NCBI GenBank assembly: GCA_902729315.2
Contig: LR746277.1
Location: 4,407,001 to 4,471,000 of the forward strand
Direction: 5' to 3'
DNA: 64,000 bases
DNA from: Spirodela intermedia
Lineage: Eukaryota; Streptophyta; Magnoliopsida; Alismatales; Araceae
Shown here: in pieces, positions 37,601 through 49,600 of the stretch
How positions within the stretch are numbered: the first letter of the stretch is position 1
Layout: each line of letters opens with the position of its first letter
Program-made: the position numbers and the translations under genes
The notes under the pieces: generated by a model
Database searches by the model: none
Told to the model about the DNA's origin: nothing
The model's input: only the letters and a program-made list of their open reading frames with translations

Positions 37601-40600
37601 AATAAAGCCTTTTCCGTAGTAGACCATGCAGACTTCTCGGCCTCAAATTCTAGCAAGGCATCAGTAAGTTGCTGGAACATAGAAATTAAATCCGTAAATT
37701 ATACTCACACGGGGATAAACTGTACGACATCAATATTGTATGTGAACTTTCATTGTGACTCACCATAGCCATCTCTTCTTTCTCTCTGGATATCAAATCA
37801 TGGGAAGCTTCTAGTTCTCCACGAGTACACTCGCATTCATCCAACTTGAGAGTCTGTAACATCATGAAAGTTTTATATGCAATATTGAAATGTGGAACAA
37901 TTTGGGAGAATTAGCTGTTCAAATAAAAGTGTGTTTAATCAAATATAAATTGATAGATGGCGTGTACCATGCTGCCAATTTCTTCTCTCATTAAATTCAA
38001 CTCTGAGTCAGCAGTGTTCAACTTGTTGGACAAGGCTTCCAGCTCCTCCTCAAGGAAGACATTTTTGACAAAAACTTCTTCTTTTTGGGTAATTGCAGCC
38101 ATCAATTTTTCTTCCAAAGAGGCAATCTCCGCCTCCATTTCAAATGCGCAGATTTCCAGCTTCTCATAGTCAGCCTAAATACTCAAAGTAAAATTACAAT
38201 AGGATTACGATTTTCCCTTTGACATTTTATGAATGTATAGTATAATGCACTTTCTAAAAGACCGATAGCTCAGTCAACAAGTCAATGGGCTGGACAGATG
38301 TTCACCAAAGATAGGAAAACACACGAGTTGCTAAACTCCAAATCTGGAAAAAAAAAACTAATAAATTTGATTTAGAAAAAAAACCTTGAAAACATTTGGG
38401 GGAGATTTTGTTAGTGAACATTTTTCAACAGATCGGTACACTTACCTGGCACCATACAAAGGAATCGTTTTCGTTTATTTTGTTCCCAAGTTACATTGTT
38501 CTGTACATCCGATCTCAACCACAAAAACATTTTGGCATTCTCATTCACTTTCCACAATGGGATTCACACTTGGGAAAAAAAGCAAACACATGTCTATGTC
38601 TAATAAAGGGCAATAAACCTACATATGATGAGGAGAGTAGTCTGCATCTTGTCATTGCATAAATCAGCTTCATAGAGATTTTTGATTCTACAGTTTACTT
38701 ATTGTGGTAGTATTGACTACGATTTTATTGCTACTATTTTCAGTTCCATTTCCATTGTGCTCGACAACATTTTTATTAGATTGTCATCTCCTTGGTACTG
38801 CTGTTGTCCATGTATTATCTCATCCTTTCATCCTTCTCTACTGACTGATAGTCGCAACTTCATAGATTTGGAGGAAAGATTTTGCCTATTTTTCTGGTTT
38901 TTTTCATTCTACATCTAGGTACCCACCACGATAATCAACAGTTAAAATAGAAAAATCCTATATTTCCAAAGGAAAACCAAACAGTCACCTAAGAAACAAT
39001 TTCATACCAAACTCCAAGACAGTAAATGTCATTCGAGACAACACCCAAGAAGCAGAAGAATGTTTTACCAGTGAAGAAGTGCAGCTTGACTTTCGCAGGC
39101 ATTGAAAGATATCAAAGAATTATTATAAAAGCTCTGACGTAACCTTTGCAAAGGATGCATCCAGGCAAAACCTTGAACAAGCATTTCTCAGGTGAAGTTT
39201 AAAAGAAGAGTGCCTTTGAAACTCATAACTACCTGGCGAATTTGATTGGCTGGGCCACCATGACCCTTTGATTTATTAAAATCATGAGCTTTCGACTCAC
39301 GCCTAGCAATTGACTCGCGCTTGCTGACGTCACGTTCAAGAAGATTTCTCTGACTATGCAAATGCTTTATCTCTCGTTCAGCTTGTGCTTTCTCACTCTG
39401 GTAAGAGAACAATTTAGTCCATACCAATGAAAAATAATGTTTAAGTACAAAAACATAAACTGGACCGGTCAGAAGGAACAGCAGAACACTGGATTCCAGA
39501 AACCTCTAGTCTGACTTTATCTTGTATGGTATTCCTAAGCTTCGATTCAGTATCTTTTAACTTTGATTTTGTCTTTTCGAGCTCCTTCCACGTAGCTTCC
39601 TTTTCTTTCACCAACGAAGAAGATGAGAGACATGAAACTTCTTTTTGGAGACCATGAATTTGATCAAGAAGTTTATCCTTCTCCGATTTATGTTGATGAG
39701 CCGCTTCCTGTAAAGAAATAAAAAACTTTGAAACGAATAAACGCCAAAAATAGAGAATAATAAATGACTAGTTAGTCGCTTACATTCATTGCCCTTTCCC
39801 TTTCTTGTGAATCCAAAAGAAGCTCCTGAATGCGTTTGTGGAGATCAGAGGTTTGTTGGTGCAAAAGACCCTGCACTCTTGAATAATGATATCAAGTAAG
39901 TCCCATGAAACTTCCATGGGCAGCATAATACGAATGTTATTTCATTTCAAGCTATACCTTTTCAATTTCAAGTTCAGCATTCTTTGTTTTCATAAAGCCA
40001 TGCAGTTTCTCATGACCATCAGCAATGACCTTGATCTGCTCCATACTTTGCGATGCCAGTGCTTTCAGTTCCTGTGCAACAGTAATAGAAAATGAAGATG
40101 CTGTTACGAAGATTAAGTGGAAAAGGAGAAGAAAATTTACAATGATCTGCAACTCTAAATTTCCATTGAATTCACTGCACCACAGACCATAAACGGAAGC
40201 ATATATATTGCTAACCCCATGGTGTTACAGCTCACCAAGTTCGCTTTCCCCTTCGCATCGTCTACAAAGGATGAAAGCGGTAAGAAATGATTACCAGGAA
40301 TGTTTTCAAAAAGGCAGAGAAGGCCGGGAAGAGATCCTCAATAAAGGAAGATGCCTCCTCAATAGTATCACTTGAGTGCTGAACTTCAAATGCTACATCT
40401 TGTATGTTCTCAATAAAAATGTTCACCATATTTTCCTGGCAAAACATTTTAAATTTATGGTTTCAAATTAGCGAAAAGAGCTAAAAGCTTAATGCAATAA
40501 AAAGAACTAAAGCTAGAATCTTTATGGAGGGATGTAGGATCTTATTATCAGAGGGAAAAAAATAACAAGTAGGAATCATTTTGAAATCACCAACTAAAAA

Positions 40601-43600
40601 GGAGAATAAAACGAATGAAGCGCTGCTCCAAATAGCGACTCAATTATAATCCAAGTCATTCAGAATAGAGTAGATGACCTTTATGCCCTTAGAATATTAG
40701 CATTTGGTTATTTCCTGAATGCCTAGATATTCCAGATAAATATCATCCGGATGAAGGAAATTTTATGAAGGATCCATGTTTCACTCAAACGGCAACGTCA
40801 TGACCTTATTCACTATTTTCAATCAGAATTTCCGATCCTAGTAATTGCTCTACGCAAGTTAATGGTTACGTAGGTGACACAGTTTGCGGCTGTATTAGCC
40901 TTTTTCCTTGATTTTTCTTTGTTCATTGTGATCTCATGTCTTCAAGTTTTTAACATTTGTACTCAGTTTGGCATTCCATGCCAACATATATATTAAACAT
41001 ACAAGTCTAATAGTATTCTTGTAGTTAGATTGTGACTGATTTCCTTTAAGCCAACTGGGCCACCCACTGTCATAAAAAAACTACATATTATAACACTCTC
41101 ATACAAGGTGGAGCATATCAATCGTGTTCCAGATCATTACATAAGACAGAAAATGGTGACTCCTTAATGGTTTTATGACAGAATATGTGGAGGAAGCCAT
41201 TATAGAGTATCACCACAGGAAAAAGATTGTGTACGGACAATACCAGGAGGCATGTAGTAATAGCAGAACAATCAATTGAGCAACGGTAGCATGCAGCAAA
41301 ACAATAGGGCAGGCAATAATCCCAGCTAAAAAAAATCTATTGAGAAGATGTGCATCTAGAAAACGAAGAGTATTATATTCAACAGACTCCTCCCATCCTA
41401 AGCGAGAAGAAGAGAGATTCAGACAACATAAGAGCGATGGTGACTCTCCTTAGTTGCATCAAGTAGTGTTTTGCACGGATAAAGTCCAGAATGGAGGAGA
41501 GAAAACATGCAAAAGAGCAAGAATGATAGCTTTCCATGTCATCACCGTGAGAGATGGTGATCAGACGGAAATCGTGGTTGCAAATAAGTCAAATTGGATA
41601 CTGTAGTAGTTGGGATCCAACTGCGTTCACAGAAAGGGGAAGAGGCCCCAGAGGACACCCAAAATGCACATGCGACAACAGCTAGAAAAAGTTCTAGATG
41701 TTATTTGCACATCTTTCGTTAAAGAGGAAGGAAGAAGAGAGAAGAGGGCTATTATGTCAAGGAGGATGATATTCTCCAGCAGCAACAGAGCAAGACAGAA
41801 ATGCAGTGGGTGGAAAGGCTTGGAAGTGGTTCCATTTGATGAGTGGCTGCTGTATGGCTGGAGGGAACTGCTTGTCAAACAACAACACAATGACCATCTA
41901 GGAAGAAGGGACAACTAAGGGGCACAAGGAGTAGGAAGATGGATTCAATGATGATAGAAGAGTTGATGGCCACTAAAGCACCGCGTGGCTACTAAAGAAA
42001 AGGATAACAGTGGTCAGCTCACATTTCAAGGAGGTTGGCGAAAAGTCAAGTCAGAAAGGCAGTGAAAGCCTGAACTTGCCCTGATACAATGTTAAGAGAG
42101 AAGAAACAAACAGCATAATCACTGCAATGAATCTCCAGTGTATATATCAGAAAGCGGACCATTACATTAGTAAAAATATGCTTACTAGGGCTGCTAGGCA
42201 CGTTAAGTATCATAAGTCGAATACATTAAAATAAAGGAAATTTATTTAAACAGGTTGAATGACAAATGTTCCTCAAATGTAAATCACCTTTATTATTAGA
42301 TTAGAGACTTCCCATGCTTACCAAAATGCTGTGCTCACCTCAGCTCCTTGTGGCACATAGTCCATAAACTCAAGATCATCTTAACCAGATCATTGGATAT
42401 AACGCAAGTGGGGGGTTTGGATTAAAGAAGAAATATTATATGGTAATAGTTTTACGATAAAATTATGATATCTAAAATGTTTCACAAAATAAAATATTAA
42501 CGCTGTCATTTATACAAAAACCCCACACCCGAGCCTGATCACTGGGTCATTTGGCAGGAGAAGCATACAAAGTGGAGGTGGCTGATGTCAGTAGCTGCCT
42601 ACAGATGCTACAGCTGCCAATGGCAGTCCATAGCAGTTGATAACGATTTTTCACCCTTTCCTTTTCTACTTTTCCTCCTCTCCGTCTGCTAGCAGTACCT
42701 ACTTGGGAACTGGCCAATCCAAATAAGTTCGAACCAAAGCATTCAATTTCAGGCCGATTCATTTCATAGATCAGCTGATATGCCGTGTTAGGCCTAGATC
42801 GTTCAAGGGAATCGAAATCCCCCAACAAATGGACCAGGGGGTCCCAATCCTAATTTGACCAGAGTAGTGAAATGATCACTTATATAACTTGCTACAAAGA
42901 ATTCAACCTGTGCTAAACTGCTGAAGTTTCTTTACAAAAATCTGTAAGTCATCTCGCTCTCAAGATAGCATATCAAACTGCTGAATTTTTGACTATGTCA
43001 AATCCATCAAATTCTGCACTTTCTAGTAAACTTCTAAAAGAGATCCAAAAAGAAGCCACACGTTTACGGGAATTAAAATTCTATGGTACAATGGTAAGAA
43101 AAGAGTTATAAGTATATTTTCTTCCAAACAATAGTATGTTGCTTCACCATCATTATCTGATTCCTCAGGGTCAAAAAGATATATCCGTCTACAGTAGTTA
43201 TGTCAATAACATAGCCTTTTCTTGAAAGCAGTGAATAACATAATACGAAGAGTGATGTGACAAACAAAGTTCAAATAATGAGTCATAATTGCGCACTAGG
43301 TCGAGGACAAGCACCTGGAGTTGCTTGATCAGACCAACGTCTGAGTCTCTTAAAGTTGTGCGCTCATCCTCAGACAAGACACTTTCTTTTGGCTGGGACA
43401 TAGAACTTGTCCAACCTGATGAACATTCTGAGTCCTCTTCCATGATGCATCCATTTTCAACAGATATCCAGTCTTGGAAGAATTTTGATTCCTTTTCAGC
43501 AAGTTCAATCTCTGTATTGATTTCTTTTCCCTGGGGAAATGAATCAACCAAGAAGTATTTTACTTGAAGCACATAGAAACTAAAAGTGTTAAAGGTGACA

Positions 43601-46600
43601 GAAACTTAGGGGAAAGGAGCATGAAATCACGTTTTGCCAGTGGAAATTAGGTGTCAATCGCCTTCCATAACCTCAGCCATGGAGAAAAGATGTGAATGTA
43701 GTCCCTTTTGCAAAAAGAAAGCAGGAGACGTACCATTGGAGAGCCTGCATTTTTGTGCTGAACTTTCCTACGGCTGGTAACATGCAACAATGCACGTGCA
43801 TCAGGAAGGCTACAATCACCACCTGAAAGGGTATCTTTTGGTGCTAAAACATCTTCAGGTATGTCTTCCAGCATTGCAGCGCCATTTTTTTCCACCAAAT
43901 CTTCAAATGGAACCGGCAAATCCACATTTTTCTTGGCACCAACCTGCTAATTGGTGGTAAATGTATTACGAGAACTGAACACTAGAAGTCTCAACAAAAG
44001 GATAAGATATTTCTTTTTGTTTCTCCAGATTCAAGGTTTAGGTTGATGGATCTTCAAGCTTGAAAAAGTTTGACAGATAACATTTATTGAATGGAACAGA
44101 TACCCGATCTAACCTTTTGGACCAAAGATATGGATAACAATGACAAAAAGTTTTGATCGACCCAGAAATAAAGCTAGCAATTGACACATGAAGTAAGAGA
44201 GCCTAATAAGTATACGAACATGTACATTCGACCCGAGTATATCTGTTATGAAGATTTACTATCTACATCTAAGACAGCATTTCTTAAGTATGTTTATCTG
44301 ATAAATAGTTTTTTCTCTACCAGATTTCAGAATTTAATTAAACATTGTAAAAATTTCCATTCTAAAAGCTTACAGAATTTTGGTTTATAATACTTAACCA
44401 AGTACTGAAAATCGAAATCTTATCACCGGCTTAAAAATGAATTTCAATGACTATTGGGTATTCGGTCCAAAACAGTAGTTTAAACAAGGGATTCAAGTAG
44501 GACATTGGATGCCAATTATGGTGAGATTTGATCCAAACCAGTAGTTATTGCATTAGGACAAGAGTGCCCAAATTTATATGAAATATCCGACGACTACTGA
44601 ACGATAGTCAAGCTAAGCAAAAAAGGATGAAAACGAATCTAGGAATACTCAGAAACATCTGAATCATTGGCATGCACACAACTTTTTGATTTGCTTCTTC
44701 CCAATTTACCTTGGTAGTTTGAGTGTCTCTCCCCCCCCCCCCCCCTTCAACACAACATTCCTTAATAATGATAGGAAGGGCAATAGAAAGAGAGCCATCT
44801 AGGTCTAAGGAAAAGAATGATCACGTCATATTCGGTGACATGTATCCCTGCTGGTTTCCTCACCATCCATGTAAAGATAATCCAGAAATGATTGTCAACT
44901 TCATATACCTGCCTCAACCTTCTAATGATGGCTCTTGTTAGACAAGCGAGAGAAGACTGTTTTGAGAAGAAGGTGGTGAAGGTTTGGAACTTGTGGTATA
45001 AAAAATTACAAAACAACGGTCAAAGGTTGGTATTCAGATTATTGAGAGAAATGGGTGAAAATGTAAATCATGAACAAAATAGTATGGATCCCAGAGCTTA
45101 TTGTTAGGTGACGTTCTTACTTACTTTTATTCAAGGACTGGGATAATTACACACCTCTCCAAATTAGGGTTTCCAAATAGGGTACGCACAGACTATGAGT
45201 TTTTCTGATCCGCGAACTGCCCATCTTCAAGAACAGAATAGCATAAATGCTTCTTTGTATCATGTGACTCTTATGTTCCTTACAGATAAAATTTCGTTTT
45301 CTTTATCCTAAAACTTAGCTCTAAACTCTAAAGAACAGAAAAAGGCAATTCAAAGCGTAAACAAGAATCAAAGCAAGGGCTACCCAGTCAATCCACAGGA
45401 ATCTATAACCACAGGAATCCCGGTATGACATGAAAAGAGCCAAAAATAAGCCAAGTGAACATAGCGAGAAAAATTAAAAACAAGATGGACAAATTCCTTA
45501 TCCCAGAACATAATGTGTGAACTAGGAAAAATGGGCAATGAAGGGATAAGTGAGCAGAAAATATCTTTCATCAAGATGACTATTTGGCATTAGTTTTTGG
45601 CCAAGAGAGTAAGCTACTCGAGGGAAAACTTTACCCTGCGAAACATGTCTGTTTTTCATAAGATCGCTTCTGGAAAAAGAAATAGAGGTACATAAACGTG
45701 CGTGTCAAATGAATATGATAAAGAACGAGAGAGAAAAATGAAGATTAAATAAAATTACAAAGCTGAAAACAGCATAAAGAACTATACGAAGTTTCTATTT
45801 TTTATTCAATCCATGATCCTTGAATACTGGAATTTTTAAGATATTCTTGACAGTAGAAAACCAATTGGCTACCCTAAATTAAGCAATCACTTACACCATT
45901 GCCAGGGTTCAACGCTAAGGGACCTGGGCACCAAGTGTTTCGTCTGGTACTCTGAATGAAGAGAAAAGTCCAATCGAATTGATTAATAACAGGTGATAGA
46001 GACTAGGGTATGTAGCTAAAGAAGAGATTGTCAAAAGATGATTGAAACAAGAAAATCTCTTTTAATCATTGGGAACAATTAGAGGATATAATAAGGAAAC
46101 ATGTTTCAATAAAAAAAGTCCACATATCAATATACATTCTACCTTGTTAGTGAGGCTGGCCTTGTCATCCCTTTTTGTGTCCAATACCATAGAGCTTAAA
46201 TTTGCAATTTTTATCTCCTGTTCTTGCAATCTCCTCTCACGCTGTGCTTTGGCTTTCTTTTCCTCCTCCAGCTCGAGAGCTATCCTTTCCTTTTCTAGTT
46301 CACTCTAAATAACAACAAATACAGGAATTGTAAAGAAAACAACAAAAGCCAGATTTTCATCACTCCTAATGAGAAATGCAAACAAATTTTTTTTGTCATA
46401 CTTGCAATAATGTATTCCGTAAATTAAGGATCTCTTGTTCCCAGTGCTCAGAATGAGAAGCCTGATATACAAATATCAAGATATCACATCCATTATTTTT
46501 TAGGTCAAAATGTAATAAAAAAACTATTGGTGAGAAGGAAGACCAGCATTCTAGCTCGAAGTTCCTCAATCTCTTTCTGCTGACGCTTAAGCAGAGCAGC

Positions 46601-49600
46601 ATCCGTCAATATCTGTGGACGAAAAAAGCATACCACCAAAAAAGAATACCATCTAAGTCATGTCACTATGCAAGCGAGGACACGGGAAGATAAGCAATAA
46701 ACTATATCATATTTTAGTGCATACAAATGAATCACAGCAGCAGTTATTGCCAGACATGGAATACCCAAGTAAAAAACCAAAAACTGCATTAGGCTACCTC
46801 ATTTACACATGCACAGTTTGTCACGCGTATAGCTCTACTAGCAAATTGGAGACTGCTCTTTGTCTCCTCTGAGTGAATCTGCAATCAGACAAAAAAAAAC
46901 TCACGTCAGCCTCTAGGGAAAAACTAAGAGTAACCGTAACCCGGAGGCAAAATTAGTTCAGAGCTGGAACTCGGACTCAAGTTGTAAGAAAACATGACAT
47001 CAAATGAAAACACGGTTTCTTCATATAAGAAAATGAACAAATCCACGTCTCAATGTTATCTGTTGGAAGTCCTAGGTCGTAGGAAAATAGTGCAATTAGT
47101 TGAGGGTGTTTCAGCAAAAGTTGTGAATTGTTACTCCCTATATAATGAGGGTTAGAGTTGAATGAATCTTGAGGCGGCTTCTGCCGTTCTCCCCTGCGTC
47201 CTTCGCGACGAGGTTTTTTCTCTATTTCCAGCATGGTATCAGAGCAGTGTTGATTTTGGTAGGATCAGATGCTTCTTGTTTCTTCTTTCTTGAATATTGT
47301 TTTTCATGATTCTGTATTAGAGCAATACCAAGGAAGAAAGAAACCTTCTGCAAGCAGTGAGCTGAGGCATTCTGAAAAGTACAAAGGAAAAAGACTTTCA
47401 GAATACATTCAGGGGGAGGCTCTTCATCATCCATGGAACTCGCATCATCTCCAGCGATGACTAGAGAAAGGGAGAGATTATATCATACTCTCTCGAATAT
47501 CCCAGAGAAATTTAAACTTAATGGGATAAATCTTCATCAACAGGAGCTAGTTTGTTGATCTGACACTTCTTGGAAGATGCTTAACAGATTACCTTATAGA
47601 AGAACCATTGAAGCAGTCAGATCCGAAATATAGAGGATGAAAATCATAAGAGGCTATTTCCATACATGACTGCTAAGTACAATGACACCAAAGATGTATG
47701 AGAATTTCTTATTCATGCATTCGGTGAAAGAATTGTGGGATCAAATTCACAAAAGCTGTTAAAAGAAACATAATGATTGGAGGATTTATGGCCTGGTGTG
47801 AGAGCGGGTTCGTTCCACTAAGTTTTGTTGACTCTGTCCGACGTTTGTTGTCTGGGGAAGCACCATCACCGCCACCACCAGAGTCTGGCAATATCCGGTG
47901 TCTTCTTTCCACTGCTGTCACCTCTGTTTGGTGTAAGTTCTACCTGGCATTTCTTGTCTGAGGGAGCATCGATGGCACCATCACTGGCATCTGACGACAG
48001 ACAGGTTACAGGCTAGGGTTTCAAACCCCTCTTTGTCCGGCGAGGCCTGCCACCTCTGCCAAGTACCTTTCCGGTGAGGCATTCCATCTTTGCCGAGTAT
48101 CTTTCTAGCGAGGCACTTGTCTCTGCCAAGTGTCTTTCCGGCAAGGCCGTCTGCCTCTCCCGAATTTCTTTCTAGCATTATCTTGATGCACTTATTGCGC
48201 CATTAAAGGCGTGTTATCTTTCCATCGTTTATAGGTATGATATCTTGCCATTTTGAGCAGGTTTTCTTTCCACCATTTACCGCAGTCTACTTCTGTTAGT
48301 CCTCTAGTCTAGGACGACGAGTCCACTATCATCTCCTCTTACAGCAAAGTTCTCTGCTGGCGAGACAGTTCTACAATGAGAGAGCACTAATCTTCATCTA
48401 TTATTTGACAGTATATTTGAGTTCATCAATAGCAGGTTCGTCAACAACATCGTGAAATTTATTGGCGTCATTTCTGTCTACATCAAGCCTTCTATTTAGA
48501 GGCTGAAATATCTAGTGTCGTAAAATCAACCTCTTATTCACGCTTGTCTCAATCTAGTGTCGTACTTTGTCCTCCTCAGTCTGTCTCCCTCTATTAAGCA
48601 TCAGTTCTGTCTTCCTTAGTCTGGGGACCAAAGTTCTCCACACTCCACATTGCTACAGTCCATGTTGTCTGGTGCTGTCTGCTCACCTCTGCTTTCGTTG
48701 AAATGGCCTTCACCTTCCAGTTCCTCTGCGAGTTTATTACTCAATCGGTGGGAGGGGTGCTAGCCTACATCATTCCTGAGAGCTAAGCCCCATCATCACA
48801 TCAATCGTTATAGCTGAGAGCCTTTGCATCAGATCTTGGTACTATGGAGATCTCCAAGCAGAGGGATACTCTCCGCATGCTTGGTGCCACCCTATCAACT
48901 ATCTCATGACTCCAAGCCAGGCTCTACAACGCTAGGACATAGTGAGCATCATGATCAAGTTTCAGGTGTTTGGCGCTATCATATCCATGGTAAGCTGTCC
49001 TTGGGGCATGACAAGCATCAGAGGAGCCAGAGGTGTCGGCGAATCCACAGCCTCAATGGCGGTCATCTATGACTACCATCAAAGAGAGAGTTGCTGCCAC
49101 AACAGGTCTTCGTCATCACCAACAAATGAATGTTCAGAGAGCAAAAAGTTTTGTCATCACCAATTTAGTCAAGATGAATTTTTCAAAGTTCATCTTGAGG
49201 GTGGGTGTTAGAACTTCTAGGCTGTAGGAAAACAGTGTAATTAGTTGAGGGTGTTTTGGCAAAAGTTGTGTATTGTTACTCCCTATATAATGGGGGTTAG
49301 AGTTGAATGAATCTTGAGGCAGTTTCCGCCGTTCTCCCCTCCATCCTTCGTGACAAGGTTTTTTCTCCATTTCTAACATTATCCAATAACGTTACACAGC
49401 TGAATCATAGGGTAATGAATAGCCATCCCGATTCTCAAAACACAAAACATATACCATTCATTTCAGCTAACAAATTATGCAAAACATGAACAGTCATTTG
49501 GTTTCAGCCAAATATCACATCAACAACTTACAGCCATCCGCCCAGGAAGTGTCACATCAGGACTGATTGGTCTATCCTTTTTTGAATCAGACAAGCAATT

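Larger units (their letters stand above)
47056..49383 (+). mobile_element. Non-autonomous LTR retrotransposon (Copia-like) in a kinesin intron
   Basis: The 5' LTR (47,061-47,233) and 3' LTR (49,206-49,378) are each 173 bp, start TGTT and end CA. They are flanked by the 5-bp duplication TTATC at 47,056-47,060 and 49,379-49,383. Immediately inside the 5' LTR is TGGTATCAGAGC, the Met-tRNA primer-binding site of plant Copia elements. A purine-rich GAGGGTGGG precedes the 3' LTR. The internal 1,972 bp have no long open frame. Near 47.5-47.75 kb broken translations resemble a Copia gag (KLNGINLHQ, then [17 protein letters not shown]), but no RT, RNase H or integrase was seen. By hand count the LTRs differ at about 21 of 173 sites, mostly transitions. 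The element lies opposite to the host gene in the 3.4-kb intron between motor exons 9 and 10. Confidence 0.92.

Noticed and set aside
38250-38300. A tRNA-like GATAGCTCAGT motif
   Set aside because: It resembles a tRNA box A, but I could not find a matching box B or an acceptor stem in the next 90 bases.
41610-41918. A 102-codon plus-strand frame in a kinesin intron
   Set aside because: No family resemblance, overlapped by an equally long frame on the other strand, and located next to probable retroelement debris.
42547-42828. A 93-codon minus-strand frame
   Set aside because: It is on the kinesin strand but shows no coiled-coil pattern or match to the kinesin stalk. It may be retroelement debris.
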